A stretch of 8,118 nucleotides of DNA from Clostridiales bacterium. Lineage in GTDB: Bacteria > Bacillota > Clostridia > Oscillospirales > QAMX01. The notes under the pieces were generated by a model that was not told where the DNA came from, did not search any database, and saw only the letters and a list, made by a program, of their open reading frames with translations. A program made the translations under genes and the position numbers. The stretch spans positions 1-8,118 of the forward strand of contig JAEERN010000107.1 of the NCBI GenBank assembly GCA_016285815.1, given 5' to 3'. Positions 1 through 5,816 of the stretch are shown piece by piece (position 1 is the stretch's first letter; each line of letters begins with the position of its first letter).

Positions 1-526
1 CCTCGGCGCGCGCACCCGCGACGGGCGCACGCTGCTGGGGAACGACGGCATCGACACCGTGGAATTCTATCTGGCCGCCAACCGGGGCGAAGACGCGCGC
101 CCGCTGGCCCGCTCCGCCTCCGGCGGCGAGCTGTCCCGCGTGATGCTGGCCCTCTGCACCGTGGGCGGAAGCGGCGGCCCCAGCGCGGACACCATGATCT
201 TCGACGAGATCGACGCCGGCATCAGCGGCATCGCCGCCGGGCGCGTAGCCGACCGGCTGGCGCGTCTAGCCGCCGAGCGCCAGATCCTCTGCGTCACCCA
301 TCTGAGCCAGATCGCCGCCGCGGCGGACGCGCACTTTGCCATCCGCAAGGAAGAGGAAAACGGACGGACGCTGACCCGCGTCTCCGAGCTGGACCGCGGC
401 GGGCGCATCGCCGAGCTGGCCCGCATCAACGCGGGCGAGGGCTTCTCCGAGGCCATCCGCGCCGCCGCCGCCGAACAGCTGGACGACTCTGCCCGCAGAA
501 AGAAAGGACTGTCCCCTCATGACTGA
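1..526 (+). CDS. recN: RecN, DNA repair ATPase (C-terminal part; 5' end outside window)
   Basis: RecN is an SMC-like ABC ATPase that acts early in double-strand break repair. Only the last ~175 residues are present; the reading frame is open from base 2 to the TGA at 524-526. The visible part is the C-terminal half of the ATPase head. A TVEFYLAANRGE segment (58-93) is highly typical of RecN. The ABC signature SGGELSRVMLA lies at 119-151, the Walker B/D-loop stretch FDEIDAGISG at about 200-229, and the switch histidine in VTHLSQ near 293-310. The N-terminal Walker A and coiled coil must lie upstream. The last 8 bp overlap the next gene's start, so the two are probably translated together. The motif set makes the assignment close to certain; nothing looks broken in the visible part. 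Confidence 0.96.
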   Translation, partial: LGARTRDGRTLLGNDGIDTVEFYLAANRGEDARPLARSASGGELSRVMLALCTVGGSGGPSADTMIFDEIDAGISGIAAGRVADRLARLAAERQILCVTHLSQIAAAADAHFAIRKEEENGRTLTRVSELDRGGRIAELARINAGEGFSEAIRAAAAEQLDDSARRKKGLSPHD

Positions 527-1160
527 ACACGAACGACTGGCGGCCGGCCTGCTGTTCCGGCCCGGCGACCCGGAGCTGAAGGCCATCAAGCGCCGGGCCC
601 ACGCGCTCAGCGCGGAGTACAGCGCCACGCTGGAGGACGAGACCGAGCGCCGCGCGGAGATCCTGCGGCAGCTTCTCGGCGCTCTGGGGCCCGGCGGGTT
701 CCTGCAAGGGCCCGTTTTTTTCCACTACGGCGTCCACACCTTCATCGGCCGCAGCTTCTTCGCCAACTATGACCTGACCGTCCAGGACGACGCCGTCGTC
801 ACCATCGGCGACAACGTCAACTTCGGCCCCGGCGTCACCATCGTGACGCCCTTCCACCCGCTTCTGCCGGACGAACGGCTGGCCCTGCGCTCGCCTTCGG
901 GCGAGCCCGGCCGCTATTGCTGGGCCAAGCCGGTGACCATCGGCAGCAACGTCTGGTTCGGCGCCAACGTCACGGTCTGCGGCGGCGTCACCGTGGGGGA
1001 CGGCTGCGTCGTCGGCGCGGGCAGCGTCGTGGTCAGGGACCTCCCGCCCATGTGCGTGGCCGTGGGGAACCCCTGCCGTGTGCTGCGGCCCATCACCGGG
1101 GCGGACAGCGTCGCCAATCTGCCGGAGCTTCTGGGCGGCTGCCGCCCGCTGGACGACTGA
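519..1160 (+). CDS. Maltose/galactoside O-acetyltransferase-like protein (left-handed beta-helix)
   Basis: This 213-residue protein belongs to the acetyl-CoA-dependent sugar O-acetyltransferases (Maa/LacA/NodL type). Residues ~5-60 match the short helical cap (maltose acetyltransferase domain). From ~70 to 190 there are hexapeptide repeats that build a left-handed beta-helix, for example VTIGDNV, VTIGSNVWFGANV, VTVGDGCVVGAGSV. The likely catalytic base is His113 in the PFHPL motif, equivalent to the HPL histidine of LacA. AKPVTIG (136-142) and the closing AVGNPCRVLR (181-190) are family hallmarks. A ~23-residue tail after this makes it slightly longer than the usual 185-200 residues. The ATG start has AAAGGA at 503-508 and overlaps the recN stop by 8 bp. 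The sugar substrate cannot be told from sequence; these enzymes act on diverse sugars or glycans in the cytoplasm. Confidence 0.9.
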   Translation: MTEHERLAAGLLFRPGDPELKAIKRRAHALSAEYSATLEDETERRAEILRQLLGALGPGGFLQGPVFFHYGVHTFIGRSFFANYDLTVQDDAVVTIGDNVNFGPGVTIVTPFHPLLPDERLALRSPSGEPGRYCWAKPVTIGSNVWFGANVTVCGGVTVGDGCVVGAGSVVVRDLPPMCVAVGNPCRVLRPITGADSVANLPELLGGCRPLDD

Positions 1161-1165
1161 CCCGC

Positions 1166-1831
1166 ATGGCCGGCGCCGTGCTCCGGACCCTTGACGTCGG
1201 CGGACGGTCCGTCCGCGCGGCGTTCACGCGCAAGCGCGTCAAAAACATCAACATGCGTCTGGCCCCCGACGGGACGCTGCGCGTCTCGTACCCGTTTTTC
1301 GTCCCGCTGGCCGCGGCGGAGGCCGCCGTGCTGGCCGACGCGGACCGCTTTCTCCCCCGGGCCCCCGCGCCTCCGCCGGGCATGCTGCTCTACCACGGCG
1401 CCCCGCTGGCCCTGCGCCCTGCCGGAGCCGCCGGCGAGGCCCCCCGTCTGGAGGACGGGGCCCTGATCCTCTCCCCTGCCGGGGAGGACGGCCTGCTGCG
1501 GGAGGCGCTCCGCTGGCGGGACGGACAGGCGCGGCTGGAGCTGACCCGGCTCTGTCTGGCCGTCTGGCCGCGCTTTGCGGCGGTCACGCCCTTTCCGGAG
1601 CTTCGCTTCCGCGAGATGACCTCCCGCTGGGGCAGCTGTTCGCCCGCCAGATGCGCCGTCACGCTGAACACGCGGCTGGCCGCCGTGCCGCCGGAGTGCG
1701 CCGAATACGTGGTGTGGCACGAGTTCACCCACTTTCTCCATCCGGACCATTCGCCCCGCTTCCGCGCCGCGCTGACGGCCTTTCTGCCGGATTGGCGCCG
1801 GCGGAAGGCCCGCTTGAACGAATACGCCTGA
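1166..1831 (+). CDS. YgjP/DUF45-type zinc metallopeptidase
   Basis: This 221-residue protein is of the YgjP-like (DUF45, often annotated M48-family) metallopeptidase group. The C-terminal catalytic part carries HEFTH (185-189) with a third histidine, His195, six residues on in the HPDH segment. This gives the HExxH-x5-H zinc site of the family. The family marker MTSRWGSC sits at 151-158, just before the beta strand leading into the active site. The N-terminal half (1-110) is the poorly conserved beta-rich part, with the common RKRVKNINMRL segment. The ATG at 1166 lies 5 bp after the acetyltransferase stop and has no good Shine-Dalgarno, so it is probably translated by coupling. The open frame extends upstream to 917, but that is only a shadow inside the previous gene. 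The physiological substrate of this family is not established. Confidence 0.88.
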   Translation: MAGAVLRTLDVGGRSVRAAFTRKRVKNINMRLAPDGTLRVSYPFFVPLAAAEAAVLADADRFLPRAPAPPPGMLLYHGAPLALRPAGAAGEAPRLEDGALILSPAGEDGLLREALRWRDGQARLELTRLCLAVWPRFAAVTPFPELRFREMTSRWGSCSPARCAVTLNTRLAAVPPECAEYVVWHEFTHFLHPDHSPRFRAALTAFLPDWRRRKARLNEYA

Positions 1832-1899
1832 CCCCGCTTCCGCCGCGCGGTCCTCTCACGTGGGGGGCCGCGCGCCGTTTCCCGTTCCGATCTTTTTGC

Positions 1900-1908
1900 A
1901 GGAGGTGA
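1900..1908 (+). promoter_or_regulatory. Strong ribosome binding site of the Y-family polymerase gene
   Basis: AGGAGGTGA is a perfect anti-16S match and lies 9 nt before the ATG at 1918. It fixes the start of the polymerase gene and predicts efficient translation. No sigma-A promoter as clear as those upstream of murA or padR is visible in the 86-bp gap, so transcription may come from the recN cluster. Confidence 0.85.
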
Positions 1909-1917
1909 CCGTTTCCC

Positions 1918-3201
1918 ATGGCCCGGCTGATCTTCCACGTCGACGTCAACAGCGCCTTTCTCTCGTGGGAGGCGGTCCGCCGCGTCCGCCGCGGCGAGGA
2001 CGACCTGCGCTGGATCCCCTCCTGCATCGGCGGCGATCCCCAGACGCGCCGCGGCGTCGTGCTGGCCAAGTCCATCCCCGCCAAGGCCTTCGGCGTCAAG
2101 ACGGGCGAGCCGCTGGCCGCCGCCCTGCGCAAGTGTCCGTCTCTGGTCATCGCGCCGCCGGACTTCGGGCTGTACTCGGCCTGCTCCAAGGCCTTTAAGG
2201 ACATTTGCCGAAGCTACGCCCCCATCGAAGAGTTTTCCATCGACGAGTGCTTTCTCGACCTGACGGGCACCGAGCGGCTCTATCCCGACCCGCTGGCCCT
2301 GGCCCGCGAGCTCAAGGACCGCATCCGGGACGAGCTGGGCTTTACGGTCAACGTCGGCGTCGCCGCCAACAAGCTCTGCGCCAAGATGGCCAGCGATTTC
2401 GAAAAGCCGGACCGGGTGCACACGCTGTTCCCCGACGAGATCCCCCGAAAGCTCTGGCCCCTGCCCGTCCAGGCGCTGCTGTTCGTCGGCGGCGCCACGG
2501 CCGCCCGGCTGGAGCGCGCCGGGATCCGCACCGTCGGCGAGCTGGCCCGCTCCGACCCGCGGCTCCTGAACCGGCTGCTGGGTGAGAAGCAGGGGGCCCA
2601 GACCCGCGCCTTCGCCAACGGGATCGACGATTCGCCCGTCCGCGAACAGCCGGAGGACCCCAAGGGCTACAGCAATTCGGTGACGCTGGAGGAGGACGTG
2701 ACCACGGCGGAGGCCGCCCACACGATCCTGCTGGCGCTGTCGGACAGCGTGACCCAGCACATGCGGCGGGACGGCGCCAAGGCCTTCGGCGTGGCCGTCA
2801 CCATCCGGTATCTCAACTTTCAGACGCGCTCTCACCAGCGCCGTCTGGACCTGCCCACCGATTCGACCCGGACCGTCTACGAGACGGCCAAGTCCCTGCT
2901 GGACGAGCTCTGGCGCGACCGCCGGCCCCTTCGTCTCATGGGCGTGTCGCTGGGCGGGCTCACCAAAGAGCCCGTGCCCGAGCAGCTGGCCCTGTTCGAC
3001 GACGGCGAACAGGCCGGCCGGCGGAAGGCCGAGGCCCTCGACCGCGCCGTGGACGCGGTCCGGGACCGGTTCGGCTTCGGCGCCATCCAGCGCGGGGCGG
3101 TGATGTCCTCCCGGCTGGACGTGGCCCGGAAGTTCAAGGGAACGCACGAGGCCGAGCGCGAGGCGGAGGCCGGAGATCCGGAGAGCGAGCTTCCCTTCTG
3201 A
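1918..3201 (+). CDS. dinB: Y-family DNA polymerase (DNA polymerase IV / DinB-like)
   Basis: This 427-residue translesion polymerase would copy past damaged template bases at low fidelity. The N-terminal HVDVNSAFLSWEAV (7-20) contains catalytic Asp9 and the likely steric-gate Phe14 that excludes ribonucleotides. FSIDECFLDL (106-115) supplies the palm acidic pair Asp109-Glu110. NKLCAKMASDFEKPD (151-165) is the classic palm/thumb junction. A helix-hairpin-helix follows at ~190-210 (VGGATAARLERAGI) and the little-finger domain at ~245-350. QLALF at 356-360 fits the beta-clamp binding pentapeptide. It is followed by a ~67-residue charged tail with an RAVDAVRDRFGFGAI segment of the sort seen in UmuC/ImuB-like proteins. 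The DVNSAF wording, rather than the DMDxFF of E. coli DinB, marks the clostridial subgroup. The start follows a perfect Shine-Dalgarno. No LexA-type operator was found upstream. Confidence 0.94.
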   Translation: MARLIFHVDVNSAFLSWEAVRRVRRGEDDLRWIPSCIGGDPQTRRGVVLAKSIPAKAFGVKTGEPLAAALRKCPSLVIAPPDFGLYSACSKAFKDICRSYAPIEEFSIDECFLDLTGTERLYPDPLALARELKDRIRDELGFTVNVGVAANKLCAKMASDFEKPDRVHTLFPDEIPRKLWPLPVQALLFVGGATAARLERAGIRTVGELARSDPRLLNRLLGEKQGAQTRAFANGIDDSPVREQPEDPKGYSNSVTLEEDVTTAEAAHTILLALSDSVTQHMRRDGAKAFGVAVTIRYLNFQTRSHQRRLDLPTDSTRTVYETAKSLLDELWRDRRPLRLMGVSLGGLTKEPVPEQLALFDDGEQAGRRKAEALDRAVDAVRDRFGFGAIQRGAVMSSRLDVARKFKGTHEAEREAEAGDPESELPF

Positions 3202-3222
3202 CCCCGAAGCGGCTGCGGCGCG

Positions 3223-3253
3223 GCCGCCGCGCGCGTATGCTTCGCGCGGCGGC
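3223..3253 (+). other. GC-only hairpin in the gap between the polymerase gene and murA
   Basis: The arms 3223-3233 and 3243-3253 are perfect 11-bp complements made only of G and C, with a 9-nt loop. It begins 21 bp after the polymerase stop codon. No T-tract follows, so it is not a standard intrinsic terminator. It could stabilise the 3' end of the mRNA or act as a weak or Rho-assisted stop. I see no second copy in this window. Confidence 0.5.
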
Positions 3254-3268
3254 GGGAAACGCTGAACG

Positions 3269-3300
3269 AAGCGGGGCGCGCCGCGGCGAGGCCCCGCTTT
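3269..3300 (+). terminator. Possible weak terminator downstream of the polymerase gene
   Basis: AAGCGGGGC (3269-3277) pairs with GCCCCGCTT (3291-3299). The 13-nt loop is itself self-complementary (CGCCGCGGCG). Only three T residues follow the stem before CCGG, so efficiency is doubtful. Its place between the polymerase stop and the murA promoter fits a transcription end. Confidence 0.45.
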
Positions 3301-3332
3301 CCGGAAAAGCGCGCGCATTTCCGGGCGCGCTC

Positions 3333-3361
3333 TTGACATCCTTCCGGTTCGGTGGTATAAT
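3333..3361 (+). promoter_or_regulatory. Consensus sigma-A promoter of murA
   Basis: TTGACA (3333-3338) and TATAAT (3356-3361) are both perfect consensus hexamers with the optimal 17-bp spacer. They form an AT-rich island in very GC-rich surroundings. The predicted transcription start is near 3368, which gives murA a leader of about 75 nt. Confidence 0.92.
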
Positions 3362-3426
3362 CTAGTCGCCTTAGAATTGTTAATGATTTATTTCCGTTTC
3401 CGGGGCCGATATCCCGCAGTTTCTGA

Positions 3427-3441
3427 AAGGAAGGTCCTTCC
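3427..3441 (+). promoter_or_regulatory. murA ribosome binding site within a self-complementary sequence
   Basis: AAGGAAGG (3427-3434) lies 8 nt before the TTG at 3443 and decides the murA start. It is followed at once by TCCTTCC, so 3429-3441 reads GGAAGG-T-CCTTCC, a perfect inverted repeat. In RNA a 4-5 bp stem could form with a 3-5 nt loop and partly hide the Shine-Dalgarno. The site is seen directly; a regulatory role is inferred. Confidence 0.7.
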
Positions 3442-3442
3442 G

Positions 3443-4732
3443 TTGAATCAATACGTCATTCACGGCGGCCGGCCGCTTCGCGGACGCGTCGACATCTCCG
3501 GCGCGAAAAACGCCGCTGTCGCCATTTTGCCCGCCACTCTGCTGGTGGAGGGGGTCTGCCGGATCGAAAACGTCCCCGATATCAGCGACGTTCGGCTCTG
3601 GCTGTCCATCCTGCAGACGCTGGGCGCCCGCATCCGCCGCACCGGCGAAACGGAGCTTGAGATCGACACCACGGAGATCGCCCGCATCGCGCCGCCCTAC
3701 GAGCTGATGCGCAAGATGCGCGCCAGCTATTATCTGGTGGGCGCCATGCTGGGCCGCTTCGGCTGGGCCGAGGCCGGGATGCCCGGCGGCTGTGACTTCG
3801 GCGAACGACCCATCGACCAGCACATCCGCGGCTTCCGCGCGCTGGGCGCCAAGATCAACGTGGCCAACGGCGTGATCCACGCGTACACCGAGAACGGCAT
3901 CCAGCACGGACACGTCTATTTCGACAAGCGCACCGTCGGCGCCACCATCAACGTGATGATCGCCGCCGCCCGCGCGCCGGGCCAGACCATCATCGAAAAC
4001 GCCAACATGGAGCCCCACATCGTCGACGTGGCCAACTTCCTCAACTCCATGGGCGCCGACATCCGCGGCGCGGGCACCAGCATCATCAAGATCCGCGGCC
4101 GCAAGCTGCACGGCGGCTTTTACTCCATCATCCCCGACCAGATCGAGGCGGGCACCTTCCTGGCCGCCGTCGCCGCCGCCGGCGGGGACGTCATCATCAA
4201 CAACATCATCCCCAAGCACCTGGAGTGCATCACCTCGAAGTTCGCCGAGATCGGCGTCGAGATCACCGAGGGCGACGAATACCTGCACGTGGTGCGCGAC
4301 CCGGCCAAGCCCCTGTCGCCCACCCACGTGACCGCCCTTCCCTACCCCGGCTATCCCACGGATATGCAGCCCCAGATCGCCAGCTGTCTCTGTCTGGCCT
4401 CGGGCACCAGCATCCTGACCGACGGCGTCTACGACAACCGCTTCCGCTATGTGGACGAGCTGCGCCGCATGGGCGCGGACATCACCGTGGACGGCAAGAC
4501 CGCCGTCATCCGCTCGGTCCCCGAGCTGACCGGCGCTCCCATCTCCGCCTGCGACCTGCGCGCGGGCGTGGCCATGGTCATCGCCGGGCTGTCCGCCAAG
4601 GGCCGGACCGAGATCGACAACATCGAGCACATCGAGCGCGGCTATCAGGATTTCGTCGCCAAGCTCCGCCGCCTCGGCGCGGACATCACCGTGCGGGAGC
4701 TCCCGCCGGACGAGGTCAAGGCCATCGGCTGA
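3443..4732 (+). CDS. murA: MurA, UDP-N-acetylglucosamine 1-carboxyvinyltransferase
   Basis: MurA transfers enolpyruvate from phosphoenolpyruvate to UDP-GlcNAc, the first committed cytoplasmic step of peptidoglycan synthesis. The protein has 429 residues from the TTG start, a normal family length. Lys22 lies in the substrate-binding GAKNA motif. The catalytic loop has PGGCDFGERP with Cys117 (E. coli Cys115), the residue alkylated by fosfomycin, so the enzyme should be of the sensitive type. Asp307 in YPTDMQP and Arg399 in IEHIERGY match the conserved acid (E. coli Asp305) and PEP-binding arginine (E. coli Arg397). An ATG at 3383 and a TTG at 3377 are in frame upstream. They lie only 9-15 nt from the predicted transcript start with no ribosome binding site, and would add residues absent from the family. 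TTG 3443 has a good Shine-Dalgarno and gives the standard N-terminus. It has its own promoter and terminator, so is probably monocistronic. Confidence 0.97.
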   Translation: MNQYVIHGGRPLRGRVDISGAKNAAVAILPATLLVEGVCRIENVPDISDVRLWLSILQTLGARIRRTGETELEIDTTEIARIAPPYELMRKMRASYYLVGAMLGRFGWAEAGMPGGCDFGERPIDQHIRGFRALGAKINVANGVIHAYTENGIQHGHVYFDKRTVGATINVMIAAARAPGQTIIENANMEPHIVDVANFLNSMGADIRGAGTSIIKIRGRKLHGGFYSIIPDQIEAGTFLAAVAAAGGDVIINNIIPKHLECITSKFAEIGVEITEGDEYLHVVRDPAKPLSPTHVTALPYPGYPTDMQPQIASCLCLASGTSILTDGVYDNRFRYVDELRRMGADITVDGKTAVIRSVPELTGAPISACDLRAGVAMVIAGLSAKGRTEIDNIEHIERGYQDFVAKLRRLGADITVRELPPDEVKAIG

Positions 4733-4766
4733 ACCGCCGCTCTTCTCCTTCGCCGAAACCGTTTTC

Positions 4767-4804
4767 AAAGCCGGCATCCGGATCCTCCGGATGCCGGCTT
4801 TTTT
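4767..4804 (+). terminator. Intrinsic terminator of murA
   Basis: A 16-bp perfect stem is formed by 4767-4782 and 4786-4801 around a 3-nt loop (TCC). Six T residues at 4799-4804 follow, the first three shared with the stem. It begins 34 bp after the murA stop and is a textbook Rho-independent terminator. Confidence 0.95.
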
Positions 4805-4847
4805 CGCCGTCCCGCCGAAATTTTTTCAAAAATCGCCCTCCTCCCTC

Positions 4848-4876
4848 TTGACAGCGTCAATACCTCGTGATACAAT
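4848..4876 (+). promoter_or_regulatory. Sigma-A promoter of the padR operon
   Basis: TTGACA (4848-4853), a 17-bp spacer and TACAAT (4871-4876) form a near-perfect sigma-A promoter. The transcription start should be near 4883, leaving a short leader. AAAAGGAGG at 4886-4894 is the ribosome binding site for the ATG at 4901. Confidence 0.92.
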
Positions 4877-4881
4877 GTATT
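4859..4881 (+). promoter_or_regulatory. Candidate PadR operator overlapping the -10 element
   Basis: ATACA-A-TGTAT (4870-4880) is a perfect 11-bp palindrome that covers the -10 box. A wider inverted repeat, AATAC (4859-4863) with GTATT (4877-4881), spans the spacer as well. PadR-family repressors commonly bind their own promoters at ATAC/GTAT or ATGT/ACAT-like dyads, so this is the natural site for autorepression. The dyads are seen directly; binding by the adjacent PadR is inferred. Confidence 0.6.
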
Positions 4882-4900
4882 CCATAAAAGGAGGCATCAC

Positions 4901-5221
4901 ATGGACGCGCAACTGAAACGGGGATTTCTGGACGTCTGCGTGTTGGCTGCCATCCAGGACGGGGACTCGTACGGGTATCAGATCATCAAGGACATGAAAC
5001 CGTATCTCGAGCTGTCCGAGTCCACCCTGTACACCATCCTCAAGCGGTTGGAAACGGCCGGGCTGCTGACGGTCCGGACGGCAGAACACAACGGCAGACT
5101 CCGGAAATACTATTCCATCACCGGGCCGGGGCTGGCCCGCATCACGGAATTCAAAGAGGAGTGGAGAGAAATGCTGACCCTGTATCGGTTCATCGCCAGA
5201 GAGGAGGAGCCCCGTGGATAG
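4901..5221 (+). CDS. PadR-family transcriptional regulator
   Basis: This 106-residue protein is a short PadR-type winged-helix repressor with only the minimal dimerisation tail. The N-terminal helix (1-30) has GFLDVCVLAAIQDGDSYGYQI, typical of the family. The recognition helix is around 40-51 (ESTLYTILKRLE), and the wing spans ~56-75 with a basic RLRKYYSIT tip. The C-terminal helix (~77-101) carries an EFKEEWREM segment. Such small PadR proteins often control envelope-stress or efflux genes, and the cues they sense are mostly unknown. It is first in a three-gene operon and overlaps the next gene by 8 bp. A palindrome on its promoter suggests autoregulation. The ATG has a strong AAAAGGAGG 6 nt upstream. 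The family call is secure; the signal is not known. Confidence 0.95.
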   Translation: MDAQLKRGFLDVCVLAAIQDGDSYGYQIIKDMKPYLELSESTLYTILKRLETAGLLTVRTAEHNGRLRKYYSITGPGLARITEFKEEWREMLTLYRFIAREEEPRG

Positions 5222-5816
5222 AGAAACGTTTCTGTCCGAGCTGCGGGACCGGCTTGCCGGGCTTTCGCCGGAGGACCGGGAAGAGCGGCTGACCTTTTAC
5301 CGGGAAATGATCGACGACCGCATGGAGGACGGCCTGTCCGAAACGGAGGCCGTCGCCGGGATCGGCAGCGTGGACGACGTCGTGGCGCAGATCGCGGCGG
5401 AGACCCCGCTGATGCGCCTCGTCAAAGAGCGGGTCCGGCCGAAAAAGTCCCGGAAGGCGTGGGAGATCGTCCTGCTGGCGCTGGGTTCTCCGGTTTGGTT
5501 CCCCCTGCTGATCGCGGCCTTCGCCGTGCTTTTGGCCCTGTATCTGGTGCTCTGGGCCGTGGTGCTGTCCCTCTGGGCCGCGGCGCTGTCCCTGGCGGTC
5601 GGCGCGGTGGGCTGCCTGCCGCTGGCGGTCCTCTACTTCGTCCGGGGCCTTCCGGCCGGCGGCTGCTTCATCCTCGGCGCCGGGCTCGTCCTGGCCGGGC
5701 TGGCGATCCCGCTGGGCGCCGGCTGCGCCGGGCTCACCAAAGGTCTGGCCCGCCTGACCGGACGCCTGCTTTTGGGTCTCAAGACCCGCTTTGTCAGAAA
5801 GGAGGCCGCCGTATGA
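5214..5816 (+). CDS. DUF1700 (HAAS-type) membrane protein
   Basis: This 200-residue protein starts at GTG 5214, preceded by GAGGAGG at 5201-5207, and overlaps the padR stop by 8 bp. The N-terminal cytoplasmic part (1-~82) is the DUF1700 helical domain. It has FLSELRDRLAGLSPEDREERLTFY, then EMIDDRMEDGLSETEAV and a GSVDDVVAQI helix, all family hallmarks. A basic stretch (RVRPKKSRK, 73-81) leads into the membrane part. That part has about three hydrophobic spans, near 86-117, 119-142 and 148-172, and ends in a basic tail. The family is regularly found between a PadR gene and a DUF4097 gene. It is thought to link the cytoplasmic regulator to the membrane, but its biochemical role is not established. 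A link between PadR and DUF1700 here is inferred from gene order only. Confidence 0.92.
   Translation: MDRETFLSELRDRLAGLSPEDREERLTFYREMIDDRMEDGLSETEAVAGIGSVDDVVAQIAAETPLMRLVKERVRPKKSRKAWEIVLLALGSPVWFPLLIAAFAVLLALYLVLWAVVLSLWAAALSLAVGAVGCLPLAVLYFVRGLPAGGCFILGAGLVLAGLAIPLGAGCAGLTKGLARLTGRLLLGLKTRFVRKEAAV

Noticed and set aside
917..1165. Possible upstream extension of the metallopeptidase frame
   Set aside because: It overlaps the acetyltransferase gene in another frame and gives arginine-rich nonsense; ATG 1166 gives the family N-terminus.
1844..1874. A hairpin-forming sequence between the peptidase and polymerase genes as a terminator
   Set aside because: CGCGCGG pairs with CCGCGCG, but the T-run (1893-1897) is about 18 nt away, so it is not a standard intrinsic terminator.
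1390..3339. A 649-codon open frame on the minus strand across the peptidase and polymerase genes
   Set aside because: It is antisense to two genes with clear catalytic motifs. Long stop-free antisense frames are expected in GC-rich DNA, and its product is low-complexity and rich in R, G, A and Q with no recognisable domain.
3380..4777. A 465-codon minus-strand frame opposite murA
   Set aside because: It is the mirror of murA codon bias: the product is a D/G/A/V-rich, low-complexity string with no ribosome binding site and no recognisable family.
5459..5812. Possible long N-terminal extension of the DUF4097 protein
   Set aside because: This stretch is out of frame inside the DUF1700 gene. 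ATG 5813 has a strong ribosome binding site, an ATGA overlap, and yields a proper membrane anchor.
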